NCBI RefSeq assembly: GCF_017491605.1 | Contig: NZ_JAFGYY010000011.1 | Location: forward strand, 159,661 to 223,660 | From: Pseudomonas sp. 30_B | GTDB lineage: Bacteria > Pseudomonadota > Gammaproteobacteria > Pseudomonadales > Pseudomonadaceae | Length of the DNA stretch: 64,000 bases | Direction: 5' to 3' | Shown here: positions 15,818-24,408 of the stretch, piece by piece | Layout of the letters: each line of letters opens with the position of its first letter | How positions within the stretch are numbered: position 1 is the stretch's first letter | The notes under the pieces: generated by a model | The model's database searches: none | Told to the model about the DNA's origin: nothing | The model's input: the letters and a program-made list of their open reading frames with translations, nothing else | Program-made: the position numbers and the translations under genes

Positions 15818-16714
15818 TCACTGACCTGGATCAAGCCCCAATACCGCCCGCGCTTTCTCCAGGCGTTTGGCCCGTGCCGCGCCGGCAATCGCGAGGACAC
15901 CACGGTCACGCCTCCACGCCGCCGCCAGCGCCGGATCGGCCGTGGCGAACGCGGCATCCAGCGCTGCCGACAGGTACTCGAACTGGCTGAACACCCCGGC
16001 CAGCAGCAGATGGGCTTCCGCCTGAGCGGCCGGTTGCCGGCTCACTTCCGCACAGCCGGCCAGCACGCCGACCAGGCGCAACGTCAGCGCCGCCGGCCAG
16101 TGCAGCTCGTTGGCCAGGCCGTAGAGCCAGGCGCAGAGGGCAGCCAGCACATGGGTGTCTTCCAGGGTGCGGAAGGGCTTGCTGTAGGCCTCCCAGCCGT
16201 CGCCGGGCAGGCGCTCGCAATGGGTGCCGTCGAGCAGCAGGCGGGCATGGGGAATATCCGGCAGCAGCGGCAGGGCCGGCAGCGGCTCCAGCGTCACGCC
16301 TGGTGCTCCGGCCAGCACTACTGCCATCGCCAGGCGCGGGGCTTCACCTTCGTCTTCATCGCGCGCCGCCACCAGCCACCAGGCCGCGCGGTCGGCCGCG
16401 GTGGCGAAGTCTTTCTGGCCCCGCAGTACCAGGCCATCCAGGCGAGTCTGCAAATCCGCCGGACGCACGCTCTTCTTCTCGGTCACGCACAGCGCGCCAA
16501 GGCTAAGCGGCGCCGCCGGCCAGAGCGCGCGCAGGGCGGCCTGGTAGCCGGCGAGGAAGGCCAGCCCCGGTGTAGCCGCCAGGCGTCCGCCAAGTACCGC
16601 CAGTTCGAAGCTGCCGACAGCGCCGGCGCGTTCGAGCAGCTCGGCGTACCAGTCGTCCAGGGGGACTCCGGCGGGCAGTCGATCCTGCGGGCCGAGCAGG
16701 CATTTCCAGGGCAT
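15818..16714 (-). CDS. Acyl-CoA dehydrogenase-like protein next to olsBA
   Basis: 298-residue protein with weak acyl-CoA dehydrogenase architecture: Ala/Leu-rich helical N-terminus, a middle beta region (LRGQKDFATAADRAAWWLVAARD), and a helical C-terminus where the flavin-contacting helices would be. It is shorter than a typical 380-residue acyl-CoA dehydrogenase and I cannot locate the catalytic glutamate, so enzymatic activity is uncertain. It is divergent from olsB with a Pho-box-like array between, which may link it to phosphate-stress lipid remodelling. PAO1 has a similar gene in the same place, from memory. Confidence 0.7.
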   Translation of the reverse strand: MPWKCLLGPQDRLPAGVPLDDWYAELLERAGAVGSFELAVLGGRLAATPGLAFLAGYQAALRALWPAAPLSLGALCVTEKKSVRPADLQTRLDGLVLRGQKDFATAADRAAWWLVAARDEDEGEAPRLAMAVVLAGAPGVTLEPLPALPLLPDIPHARLLLDGTHCERLPGDGWEAYSKPFRTLEDTHVLAALCAWLYGLANELHWPAALTLRLVGVLAGCAEVSRQPAAQAEAHLLLAGVFSQFEYLSAALDAAFATADPALAAAWRRDRGVLAIAGAARAKRLEKARAVLGLDPGQ

Positions 16715-16744
16715 CGCGGCGCTCCTTCTTCAAGCCATTCGTCG

Positions 16745-16784
16745 TTGTCATACAAGCATCACCGCGCCGTCATGGGGGTGACAC
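16745..16784. promoter_or_regulatory. Phased PhoB-box-like half-sites upstream of olsBA
   Basis: Seven-base words start exactly every 11 bp: TTGTCAT 16745, GCATCAC 16756, CCGTCAT 16767, GTGACAC 16778. The first and third are close to the PhoB half-site CTGTCAT, the others weaker. The 11-bp phasing is that of Pho boxes. The array ends 77 bp before the olsB start. Phosphate control of ornithine lipids is known in P. aeruginosa; binding here is inferred. Confidence 0.5.
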
Positions 16785-16860
16785 CGCTCATTCCTAGCCT
16801 GAGCTTGCACAACAAAGCCGACCGGCCGCAACCCGCATGGCCGGCACACGGAGGCCTTGC

Positions 16861-17616
16861 ATGAGTCAGATCGCCCTCTCCTGTGACATCCCGGCGCAGC
16901 GCCGTCTCAAGGCCGTACGTCTGCGCGGCGCCCGCGCCCTGCGCGAAGCCCAGGCCCTGCGTTACCGCGTGTTCAGCAGCGAATTCGACGCCCAGCTCAA
17001 GGGCGCGGACCAAGGCCTGGACATGGACGATTACGACCGCCACTGCGCCCACATCGGCGTGCGTGACCTGAACACCGGCGCGCTGGTGGCCACCACCCGC
17101 CTGCTCGACCATCGCGCCGCCCAGCGCCTGGGCCGCTTCTACAGCGAGGAAGAGTTCGCCCTCGACGGCCTGGACAACCTGCAGGGCCCGGTGCTGGAAA
17201 TCGGCCGCACCTGCGTCGACCCGGATTACCGCAACGGCGGCACCATCGCCGTTCTCTGGAGCGAACTGGCCGAAGTGCTCAACGAAGGCGGCTACCGCTA
17301 CCTGATGGGCTGCGCCAGCATCCCCATGCGCGACGGCGGCATCCAGGCCCGCGCGGTGATGCAGCGCCTGCGCGACCGTTACCTGTGCCACGAAAACCTG
17401 CGCGCCGAGCCGAAGACGCCGCTGCCGCCGATGGATGTGCCGGACAACCTCACCGCCGAACTGCCGCCGCTGCTCAAGGCCTACATGCGCCTGGGCGCGA
17501 AGATCTGCGGCGAGCCCTGCTGGGACCCGGACTTCGGCGTCGCCGACGTGTTCATCCTGCTCAAGCGCGACGAGCTCTGCCCGCGCTACGCCCGTCATTT
17601 CAAGGCGGCGGTGTGA
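16861..17616 (+). CDS. olsB: L-ornithine N-alpha-acyltransferase OlsB
   Basis: First enzyme of ornithine lipid synthesis, transferring a 3-hydroxyacyl group from ACP to ornithine. The 251-residue protein has the OlsB/hemolysin-like GNAT pattern: [14 protein letters not shown] at about residues 36-49, [24 protein letters not shown], and [21 protein letters not shown] as the acyl-binding core. ATG 16861 has GGAGG seven bases upstream; an in-frame start at 16837 is unsupported. Its TGA overlaps the ATG of olsA, so both steps are translationally coupled. A PhoB-like array lies upstream, fitting a role when phosphate is scarce. Confidence 0.92.
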   Translation: MSQIALSCDIPAQRRLKAVRLRGARALREAQALRYRVFSSEFDAQLKGADQGLDMDDYDRHCAHIGVRDLNTGALVATTRLLDHRAAQRLGRFYSEEEFALDGLDNLQGPVLEIGRTCVDPDYRNGGTIAVLWSELAEVLNEGGYRYLMGCASIPMRDGGIQARAVMQRLRDRYLCHENLRAEPKTPLPPMDVPDNLTAELPPLLKAYMRLGAKICGEPCWDPDFGVADVFILLKRDELCPRYARHFKAAV

Positions 17617-18386
17617 TGCGCAGCCTGCGCGCCTGGCTGCGCATCGCCCGCCTGTTGCTGGTGTTGACGCTGGGCCTGGCGCTGGCCGGTTTGGTCAGCC
17701 TGCTGGAACGCCTGCCCGGCCACGACTGGATGCTCCTGCGCCAGCGTCTGACCCGCTGGTTCCTGGCGCGCCTGAGCGCCGCCTTGCCCTTCGAGATCAC
17801 GGTGCACGGCGAGCTGCCCAGCCAGCCGATGCTGTGGGTGTCCAACCATGTGTCCTGGGTCGATATTCCGCTGCTCGGCGCGCTGCTGCCGCTGACGTTC
17901 CTGTCCAAGGCGGAAGTGCGCCAGTGGCCGGTGGCCGGCTGGCTGGCGGAGAAGGCCGGCACCCTGTTCATTCGCCGTGGGTCGGGCGACTCGCGGATGA
18001 TCAATGCGCAGCTGGCCACGCACCTGTCGCGCGGCCGCTCGCTGCTGGTCTTCCCCGAGGGCACCACCACCGATGGCCAGGGCCTGCGCACTTTCCATGG
18101 CCGCCTGATGGCCAGCGCCATCGAAGCCGGCGTACCGGTGCAGCCGGTGGCGCTGCGTTACCGCCGTGACGGCCAGGCGTGCGAACTGGCGCCCTTCATC
18201 GGCGACGACGAGCTGGTCAGCCACCTGAAGCGGTTGTTCGGCAATGATCGGGGCGTGGTGGAAATCCACTTGCTGCCGGCGCTGTCCAGCGCTCACCAGA
18301 ATCGCAATCTGCTGGCGCAACAGGCACGCAACGCGATCCACGCAGTGGTTTGCGACGCGCAGGAAGAAACGGCCATCGCGGCCTGA
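17616..18386 (+). CDS. olsA: Lyso-ornithine lipid O-acyltransferase OlsA
   Basis: Second enzyme of ornithine lipid synthesis, a PlsC-like acyltransferase that esterifies lyso-ornithine lipid at the inner membrane. 256 residues: an N-terminal hydrophobic anchor (LLLVLTLGLALAGLVSLL), the catalytic NHxxxxD box at H78-D83 (NHVSWVD), and the substrate loop FPEGTT at 146-151. Start ATG 17616 overlaps the olsB stop in TGATG form. An open frame extends further upstream but lies inside olsB. Confidence 0.92.
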   Translation: MRSLRAWLRIARLLLVLTLGLALAGLVSLLERLPGHDWMLLRQRLTRWFLARLSAALPFEITVHGELPSQPMLWVSNHVSWVDIPLLGALLPLTFLSKAEVRQWPVAGWLAEKAGTLFIRRGSGDSRMINAQLATHLSRGRSLLVFPEGTTTDGQGLRTFHGRLMASAIEAGVPVQPVALRYRRDGQACELAPFIGDDELVSHLKRLFGNDRGVVEIHLLPALSSAHQNRNLLAQQARNAIHAVVCDAQEETAIAA

Positions 18387-18523
18387 CTCAAGCGGATTGA
18401 AAGCAGGAAGGGATGTGGAGCCCGCCGTAACCTACGGCCGACGGGTTCCCACTCTGACGAAGCGGCTTTCGAACTGCGCCGGACGGCACCCTCGAGCCGC
18501 CCGGTGAAGCCCGAAAACAGTCT

Positions 18524-19387
18524 CTAGGCGCCGGTCTCCGGCGGCACGACCAGGATGTCACAATCCAGCTCGCGCAGAGCGTAGTCGGCAACACTGCCGA
18601 TCAGGGCACGCTTGATCCCACCCATGCCCCGAGTGCCCATGACCAGCAGATCGGGCCGATGCTTGTCGACCATCCGCTGCAGCACGTTGCCCGGCAGCCC
18701 GACGGCCACCAGTTGTTCATCGATGCGATCGTCCAAGCGCTCATCGTGCAGGAAGGTTTTCAGTTCCTCCACGGCCTGGCGCGTCTCGGTGCCGACGAAC
18801 TCGTCGACCCGCTCCTCGCTGACCCCGGAGTACTGCATCATGCCCTTGGCCAGCGGGCTGAAGGCGTAGACCCCACGGCGCACCGCACCATCGAGCAGGC
18901 CCAGCGTTCCCGCGACATTCACCGCGTTGGCCGAGGCGTGGGAAATGTCGAGCGCCAACAGCAGGTCACGGTACTCACCTCTCGCCGGCTGGTTGACCAC
19001 CAGCACCGGCAGCTGGCCGGCGCGCAGTACACGCTCGACGGTGGTGCCGACGAAGATGTCGCGCAGCACGCTCTTGCGATGGGCGCCCATCACCAGCAGT
19101 TCGGCATTCTGGCTCTTGGCCGCGGAGAGAATCCGCTGATTCGGATCGCCGCGCTCGACCATCAGTTTCGGGCTGCTGCCGGCCCATTCGGTCAGCTCCA
19201 CCAGACGCGCCTCCAGCATCATCCTGACCTGGGTGGCCTCCTGCTCGACCAGTGCGGCCGGCTGGTCCTCGTCGACCACGTAGAGCACGGTCCAGGGGCA
19301 GGCGAAGCGCTTGGCGAGCGCCGCCGCGCGGTGCAGAGCCTTTTCCGAACGGCCGGACAGATCCGTTGCGACCATTAACGACTTCAT
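18524..19387 (-). CDS. Tandem universal stress protein (UspE-like)
   Basis: 287-residue cytoplasmic protein made of two UspA domains. The first (residues 1 to about 145) starts KSLMVATDLSGRSEKAL and contains VMGAHRKSVLRDIFVGTTVERVL. The second ends VMGTRGMGGIKRALIGSVADYALRELDCDILVV. Both carry the G-x2-G-x9-G(S/T) ATP-binding loop. A strong RBS (GAGAGGAGCAGC) precedes ATG 19387. In P. aeruginosa the gene beside olsBA is an anaerobic-survival Usp; the same role is inferred here. Monocistronic. Confidence 0.9.
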   Translation of the reverse strand: MKSLMVATDLSGRSEKALHRAAALAKRFACPWTVLYVVDEDQPAALVEQEATQVRMMLEARLVELTEWAGSSPKLMVERGDPNQRILSAAKSQNAELLVMGAHRKSVLRDIFVGTTVERVLRAGQLPVLVVNQPARGEYRDLLLALDISHASANAVNVAGTLGLLDGAVRRGVYAFSPLAKGMMQYSGVSEERVDEFVGTETRQAVEELKTFLHDERLDDRIDEQLVAVGLPGNVLQRMVDKHRPDLLVMGTRGMGGIKRALIGSVADYALRELDCDILVVPPETGA

Positions 19388-19465
19388 GATGCTGCTCCTC
19401 TCGTCGTCCTTCAGATGTGTCTATTGCACACGCGATGGGCGGCCGGGCGGTTGACGCATATCAAG

Positions 19466-20059
19466 TCAGGGCGGACCGTCCATCGAATTCGGCAGCTTTC
19501 TGACGAAAGCCTGCAGTTCGGGATAGAACTCACGAAAATCGCTGCTCAACGGCTCGTACAGGCGCTCCAGTTCATCCCAGGCGCCGTCCAGCAGGGACGG
19601 TCGCGACAGGCGTCGGGACATCCCGGCGACCACGTCCTGCAGCACTTCGAACTGCCGATAACTGCCGAGCCAGTCCTGCGCGGCCATGCGCGGTGCAATG
19701 CGCGCCAGACGCTCCGGCAGGCCGGGCGTGCGGCCCAGTACACCGTAGACGCGATGGGTGAACCGCTCCAGCGGCTCATCGGAGAAACGCCCCCAGTCGC
19801 GGGCCAGGCAATGGTCGAAGAATACGTCGAGAAGCACGCCCGCCATGCGTCGGCGCTCCTGCGGGAAGCGCGTCTTGGCAATGTGTATCAAAGGGTGACT
19901 GTCGGTGAAGGCGTCAATGCGCCGATGCACACGGATGGCCGCTTCGATGTCGGCAGGCCATTGGCCGGCGAGCGGCCCTTTGACGAAGTCGCCGTAGAGG
20001 CTGCCGAGCAGTTGGGCGGGCCGGTCGCCGCCCAGGTGGAGGTGCGCTAGATAATTCAT
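19466..20059 (-). CDS. acpH: Acyl carrier protein phosphodiesterase AcpH
   Basis: 197-residue HD-like hydrolase that removes the 4'-phosphopantetheine arm from holo-ACP. The start MNYLAHLHLGGDRPAQLLGSLYGDFVKG and the blocks HRRIDAFTDSHP and DVFFDHCLARDW are AcpH signatures with the metal-binding His and Asp residues. The length matches E. coli AcpH. It lies 78 bp upstream of the Usp gene on the same strand. A REP pair lies immediately upstream, before pyeR. Confidence 0.88.
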   Translation of the reverse strand: MNYLAHLHLGGDRPAQLLGSLYGDFVKGPLAGQWPADIEAAIRVHRRIDAFTDSHPLIHIAKTRFPQERRRMAGVLLDVFFDHCLARDWGRFSDEPLERFTHRVYGVLGRTPGLPERLARIAPRMAAQDWLGSYRQFEVLQDVVAGMSRRLSRPSLLDGAWDELERLYEPLSSDFREFYPELQAFVRKLPNSMDGPP

Positions 20060-20115
20060 ACGACGAGCTTAGCGCGGAACCCTGGCCAACCCGAAACGCC
20101 GTGCCGTGATCTCGG

Positions 20116-20189
20116 CGTAGGGGCGGATTCATCCGCGATAGGTCCGCATCGCGCCGGATACCGATCGCGGACGGAGTCCGCTCCTACGA
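20116..20189. repeat. Opposed REP pair between acpH and pyeR
   Basis: REP 20116-20138 (GGGGCGGATTCATCCGC) and opposed REP 20165-20189 (GCGGACGGAGTCCGCTCC). They lie in a divergent intergenic region, an unusual place since REPs mostly sit at 3' ends. Confidence 0.8.
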
Positions 20190-20246
20190 CGGTGCCGAAG
20201 GCTAATATCACGGGTGTCGATCATTACTATCGCCCCAAACGAATTC

Positions 20247-20288
20247 ATATCGCTTTTGACCGATATATAGTTCGTCTCAACGCGATAT
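20247..20288. promoter_or_regulatory. Candidate PyeR (ArsR) operator: ATATCG palindromes
   Basis: Perfect inverted repeat ATATCG-N8-CGATAT at 20247-20266 and a third CGATAT at 20283-20288, 13 bp before the pyeR start. AT-rich dyads of this kind are typical ArsR/SmtB operators, and PyeR is reported to repress its own operon. The exact site is inferred. Confidence 0.55.
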
Positions 20289-20300
20289 ACCGATGTGCCC

Positions 20301-20630
20301 ATGACTGAACAACCCAATCTCGATCCTGGTATCGACCTCGACGAAATCTTCAAGGCCCTGGCCCACCCGGTGCGGCGCGACATGCTGCGCTGGCTGAAGG
20401 ACCCGGAGAAATTCTTCGTCGAGCAGGAGCACCAATCCTTCGAGATCGGCGTCTGCGCCGGCAAGTTCGACCAGCGCACCGGTCTGTCGCAATCCACCGT
20501 CTCCGCGCATCTGGCCACCCTCCAGCGCGCGGGCCTGGTGACCAGTCGAAAAGTCGGCCAGTGGAACTTCTTCAAACGCAATGAAGAGACCATCCAGGCC
20601 TTTGTTCGCCACCTGAGCGAAGCGCTGTAA
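20301..20630 (+). CDS. pyeR: ArsR-family repressor PyeR
   Basis: 109-residue winged-HTH repressor (FKALAHPVRRDMLRWLKDP, then recognition helix QSTVSAHLATLQRAGLV at about 59-75). No cluster of metal-binding cysteines as in ArsR proper; only one Cys (VCAGKFD), so a non-metal signal is likely. In P. aeruginosa the homologous pyeR-pyeM-xenB operon is autorepressed by PyeR and affects biofilm formation. ATG 20301 preferred over GTG 20295. Followed by pyeM 46 bp downstream. Confidence 0.88.
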   Translation: MTEQPNLDPGIDLDEIFKALAHPVRRDMLRWLKDPEKFFVEQEHQSFEIGVCAGKFDQRTGLSQSTVSAHLATLQRAGLVTSRKVGQWNFFKRNEETIQAFVRHLSEAL

Positions 20631-20676
20631 CCCCCGGCTACTGCCACGACAATTTCCACTTTCCAGGAGCAGGCGC

Positions 20677-21840
20677 ATGCCCACTTCGCTTCTCGTCCTC
20701 GCTTTGTCCGCGTTTGCCATCGGCACCACGGAATTCGTGATCATGGGCCTGTTGCCCGAGGTCGCAGGCGACCTGTCCGTCAGCATTCCCGCCGCCGGCT
20801 GGCTGGTCAGCGGCTATGCCTTCAGCGTCGCCATCGGCGCGCCGATCATGGCCCTGCTCACCGCCCGCCTGCCGCGCAAGAGCGCGCTGCTGATGCTCAT
20901 GGGCATCTTCATCCTCGGCAACCTGCTCTGCGCGGTGGCTGCCAACTACGGGCTGCTGATGCTGGCGCGAATCATCACCGCGCTGTGTCACGGTGCCTTC
21001 TTCGGCATCGGTTCAGTGGTCGCCGCCAGCCTGGTGCCGGCCAACCGAAAAGCGTCCGCCGTGGCTCTGATGTTCACCGGCCTGACCCTGGCCAATGTGC
21101 TCGGCGTGCCGGCCGGCACCGCGTTGGGCCAGATCGCCGGCTGGCGCTCGCCGTTCTGGGCGGTGACGCTGATCGGCGTGGCTTCGCTCATCGGCCTGTG
21201 GCGCGTGCTGCCGAAGAAACACGATGAAGAAGCGGTGGACATGCGCAAGGAATTCGCCGCGCTGCGCAACGGCCCGCTATGGCTGGCGCTGGGCACCACC
21301 GTACTGTTCTCGGCCGCCGTCTTTGCGCTGTTCACCTACGTCGCGCCGCTGCTGGGCGAAATCACCCAGGTTTCCCCGCGCGGCATCACCTGGACCCTGG
21401 TTCTGATCGGCCTCGGCCTGACCCTGGGCAACATCCTCGGCGGCCGCCTCGCCGACTGGCGCCTTGGCACCACCCTGGCCGGCGTCTTCGCCACCATGGC
21501 AGTGGTTTCCACCGCATTGAGCTGGACCAGCGCCGCGCTGATCCCGGCCGAGATCACCCTGTTCATCTGGGCCGCCGCCGCCTTCGCCGCGGTGCCCGCC
21601 CTGCAGGTCAACGTGGTGCGCGTCGGCGGTGCCGCACCGAACCTCGTCGCCACCCTGAACATCGGCGCCTTCAACGTCGGCAACGCCATCGGCGCCTGGG
21701 TCGGCGGCAGCGTCATCGACCACGGCCTGGGCCTGACCCGCGTGCCCCTGGCCGGCGCCGTGCTCTCCGTACTCGCGCTGATCGCGGTGATGATCGCCTT
21801 CAGCGGCAAGCCCAACCAGACCCAAACCGTCCTCGATTGA
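20677..21840 (+). CDS. pyeM: MFS transporter PyeM (DHA1 family)
   Basis: 387-residue 12-TM inner-membrane transporter of the AraJ/YdhP-like DHA1 group. TM1 shows FAIGTTEFVIMGLLPEVAGDL and the loop after TM2 has LLTARLPRKSALL in motif A position. RBS CAGGAG lies nine bases before ATG 20677. Middle gene of pyeR-pyeM-xenB. The cargo is unknown; export of electrophilic or quinone-like compounds would fit the downstream reductase, which is inference. Confidence 0.87.
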   Translation: MPTSLLVLALSAFAIGTTEFVIMGLLPEVAGDLSVSIPAAGWLVSGYAFSVAIGAPIMALLTARLPRKSALLMLMGIFILGNLLCAVAANYGLLMLARIITALCHGAFFGIGSVVAASLVPANRKASAVALMFTGLTLANVLGVPAGTALGQIAGWRSPFWAVTLIGVASLIGLWRVLPKKHDEEAVDMRKEFAALRNGPLWLALGTTVLFSAAVFALFTYVAPLLGEITQVSPRGITWTLVLIGLGLTLGNILGGRLADWRLGTTLAGVFATMAVVSTALSWTSAALIPAEITLFIWAAAAFAAVPALQVNVVRVGGAAPNLVATLNIGAFNVGNAIGAWVGGSVIDHGLGLTRVPLAGAVLSVLALIAVMIAFSGKPNQTQTVLD

Positions 21841-21869
21841 TCCTCCCCCTCACGCCCCGGAGTAACGCA

Positions 21870-22919
21870 ATGACTACGCTTTTCGATCCCATCGTCATCG
21901 GTGACCTGGAACTGCCCAACCGCATCGTCATGGCCCCGCTGACCCGCTGCCGCGCCGACGAAGGCCGCGTGCCCAACGCGCTGATGGCCGAGTACTACGC
22001 CCAGCGCGCCGACGCCGGCCTGATCCTCAGCGAGGCCACCTCGGTGAGCCCGATGGGCGTGGGCTACCCGGACACCCCCGGCATCTGGTCCGATGACCAG
22101 GTGCGCGGCTGGAGCAACATCACCAAGGCCGTGCACGCCAATGGCGGGCGCATCATGCTGCAGCTGTGGCACGTGGGCCGCATCTCCGACCCGCTGTACC
22201 TGAACGGCGAAACCCCGGTGGCGCCGAGTGCGATCAAGCCGGCCGGCCATGTCAGCCTGGTGCGCCCGATGAAGGAATTCGTCACCCCGCGCGCCCTGGA
22301 AACAGAAGAGATCGCCGACATCGTCGAGGCCTACCGCATCGGTGCCGAGAACGCCAAGGCCGCCGGTTTCGACGGCGTGGAAATCCACGGCGCCAACGGC
22401 TACCTGCTCGACCAGTTCCTGCAGAGCAGCACCAACCAGCGCACCGACCAGTACGGCGGCTCCGTCGAGAACCGCGCGCGCCTGCTGCTGGAAGTCACCG
22501 ATGCCGCCATCGAGGTGTGGGGCGCCGGCCGCGTTGGCGTGCACCTGGCGCCGCGCATGGACTCCCACGACATGGGCGATGCCGACCCGCTGGCGACCTT
22601 CGGTTATGTAGCCCGCGAGCTGGGCAAGCGCGGCGTGGCCTTCATCTGCACCCGCGAGAAGGCCGGCGACGACAGCATCGGCCCGAAACTCAAGGAGATC
22701 TTCGGCGGCGTGTACATCGCCAACGAGCGCTTCACCAAGGGAACCGCCAGCGAGTGGCTGGAGAGCGGCAAGGCGGATGCAGTCGCCTTCGGCATCCCGT
22801 TCATCGCCAACCCGGACCTGGTGACCCGTCTGCAGAAAGACGCCGCCTGGAACGAACCGCACCCGGAAACCTTCTACGCCAAGGGCCCGGTCGGCTACCT
22901 GGACTACCCGCGCCTGTAA
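21870..22919 (+). CDS. xenB: Old-yellow-enzyme-family ene reductase XenB
   Basis: 349-residue FMN oxidoreductase reducing activated alkenes, nitro-esters and nitroaromatics with NAD(P)H. TIM-barrel OYE features: MAPLTRCRADEGRVPNALMAEYYAQRA, the flavin site LQLWHVGR, the substrate-binding EIHGANGYLLDQFLQSSTNQRTDQYGGSVENR (His-Gly-Ala-Asn variant at the usual HxxH/N position), and DAVAFGIPFIANPDL near the C-terminus. Start ATG 21870 after CCCCGGAGTAACGCA. A strong terminator follows. Last gene of the pyeR operon. Confidence 0.92.
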   Translation: MTTLFDPIVIGDLELPNRIVMAPLTRCRADEGRVPNALMAEYYAQRADAGLILSEATSVSPMGVGYPDTPGIWSDDQVRGWSNITKAVHANGGRIMLQLWHVGRISDPLYLNGETPVAPSAIKPAGHVSLVRPMKEFVTPRALETEEIADIVEAYRIGAENAKAAGFDGVEIHGANGYLLDQFLQSSTNQRTDQYGGSVENRARLLLEVTDAAIEVWGAGRVGVHLAPRMDSHDMGDADPLATFGYVARELGKRGVAFICTREKAGDDSIGPKLKEIFGGVYIANERFTKGTASEWLESGKADAVAFGIPFIANPDLVTRLQKDAAWNEPHPETFYAKGPVGYLDYPRL

Positions 22920-22943
22920 GGGCTGGCTCCAGCGTCAATGAAA

Positions 22944-22973
22944 AGGGCGCCTTCGATTGAAGGCGCCTTTTTC
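22944..22973 (+). terminator. Rho-independent terminator of pyeR-pyeM-xenB
   Basis: Perfect 9-bp arms GGCGCCTTC 22946-22954 and GAAGGCGCC 22959-22967 with a GATT loop, followed by a T-run. Confidence 0.85.
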
Positions 22974-23006
22974 ATTTCCGGGCCGGGCGCATCAGGAATC
23001 ATCGTT

Positions 23007-23160
23007 TGCAGGAGCGGATCTTATTCGCGAAATCGGCGCAATCCTGCGGCCCTTCGCGGACAAGGTCCGCTTCTACATTGTTTTTGGATCCCCGCGTTCG
23101 CGGGGAAGACAATTGTGGAGCGCGGCGCACGACATCGTCACTCCCGCGAACGCGGGAGCC
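23007..23160. repeat. Cluster of REP and other palindromic repeats in a gene-free gap
   Basis: The 403-bp gap between xenB and the coiled-coil gene holds no ORF of note. It carries a REP variant 23007-23030, an opposed REP 23053-23077, and an opposed pair of a different palindrome: CCCCGCGTTCGCGGGG about 23090-23105 and TCCCGCGAACGCGGGA about 23142-23157. In PAO1, by memory, feoABC occupies this place. Confidence 0.75.
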
Positions 23161-23269
23161 TAAAAGGCAGTTGCTCCTACAGCCCCGGACGCTCAGGGCG
23201 CGAACACCGCGGCTGCCTCCACACAGCCCTTGCAACTTCCGCAGGCCAAAGGGGGATCGCCCAAACGAA

Positions 23270-23300
23270 AAGCCCCCGCTCCGGAAGAGCGAGGGCCTTT
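23270..23300 (-). terminator. Terminator of the coiled-coil gene (possibly bidirectional)
   Basis: Arms GCCCCCGCTCC 23272-23282 and GAGCGAGGGC 23287-23296 with flanking A-run and T-run. It lies 22 bp past the stop at 23323. Confidence 0.75.
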
Positions 23301-23322
23301 GCGATTGCGCCTGCGCCGGAGG

Positions 23323-24159
23323 TCAGCGCGTGCTGAGCTGCTGCTGGAGGTTCTGCACCTGCTGCTGCAGGGTGTTGATGTTGCGCATCACCTGGATGCG
23401 GAAGACATCGAACTCCTTGGTGTCGTTGCTGGCCTGGCCCTGGCGGCCGTCGACCTCGGCACGCAGCAGCATCAGGTCGTCCTGCAGGCTCTTGATCGCC
23501 TGGCTCTGGTTACCCTGCTTCTTCAGGTTGGCGATCTCGGTGTTGAGCCCCTGGATCTGCTGGTTGGCGGCGGCAAGGTCGGCCTGCACGCTGCGGAGCT
23601 TGGCCTGCTCGTCGGTGATGGCCTGGAGCTTGCCCTCGAGCTGCGACATCAGCAGCGCAGCGCTGTCCTGCTGGGCCTTGAGTTCGGCGCTGACCTGCGC
23701 CAGGCGCTTGCCCTGGGCGCCGTCGAACTCTGACAGCGACGCCTGCTGTGCCTTGGCCTGCTCGGCCAGGCGGCCTTGCAGTTGCTTGACCTGCAGCTTC
23801 AGCGCTTCGCGGTCGCTGGTGCCGTTGGATTCGTTGGCGACGAACCTGCCGCGGATGTCGTCAAGACGGCCGGAGGCTTCCTCGCTGATCTTGGCGAAGC
23901 TCTCCTGGGTGGCGATCAGCTGTTGTTCCATCAGCATCAGCTGCTGGTGGCTCCACCAGGCCACGCCGCCCAGGGCGATGGCCATGGCGGCGACCAGCGC
24001 CCACAGCGCCCCGGTGCCGCCGCGCTTCACCGGCTGGGGCAGCGGGCGACCGCTGGGCTCGACCACACGGCGCGGGTGATGACCGAACTCGTCGCGGTCA
24101 GCGGAATCGGTGGAAAGGCTGGGCACATCATCGAATTCGTCGAACGTGTCGTTACGCAT
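23323..24159 (-). CDS. Single-pass membrane protein with long coiled coil
   Basis: 278-residue protein of unknown function. Acidic/polar cytoplasmic N-terminus (MRNDTFDEFDDVPSLSTDSA), one TM helix (GALWALVAAMAIALGGVAWW, about residues 48-67), then about 200 residues of Gln/Ala/Leu-rich heptads (LKLQVKQLQGRLAEQAKAQQ, NTLQQQVQNLQQQLSTR). No ATP-binding motif is present, so homologues annotated as 'ATPase' are named from coiled-coil likeness only. Start ATG 24159 gives the conserved N-terminus; frames open further upstream to 24345. Divergent from the 97-residue ORF at 24409. Confidence 0.78.
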   Translation of the reverse strand: MRNDTFDEFDDVPSLSTDSADRDEFGHHPRRVVEPSGRPLPQPVKRGGTGALWALVAAMAIALGGVAWWSHQQLMLMEQQLIATQESFAKISEEASGRLDDIRGRFVANESNGTSDREALKLQVKQLQGRLAEQAKAQQASLSEFDGAQGKRLAQVSAELKAQQDSAALLMSQLEGKLQAITDEQAKLRSVQADLAAANQQIQGLNTEIANLKKQGNQSQAIKSLQDDLMLLRAEVDGRQGQASNDTKEFDVFRIQVMRNINTLQQQVQNLQQQLSTR

Positions 24160-24408
24160 GGAGTGAACCTGTGGGGATAAAGCGGCGTGTTGCCTGCGCT
24201 GTGCGCAGTATATCCGTTCGGGCACAGGCGTGAGCAGGGTGCCATCACGGAGCGCGGCGCACCTGATCGGCGCACAGAAGACCCCATCGCCAGCCCGGCA
24301 GTTCCCCAACAACCCGCCACGGCCGGCCCGGCGGCAGCGTGGCATGGTGCTTGCTCGCGTCCCGGACAGGTGGCGCCGTCCGGGCGCCTTTGCGGGGGAG
24401 CACGTCGG

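Noticed and set aside
18387..18523. Gap between olsA and the universal stress gene searched for an sRNA or terminator
   Set aside because: No clear stem with T-run and no promoter pair was found.
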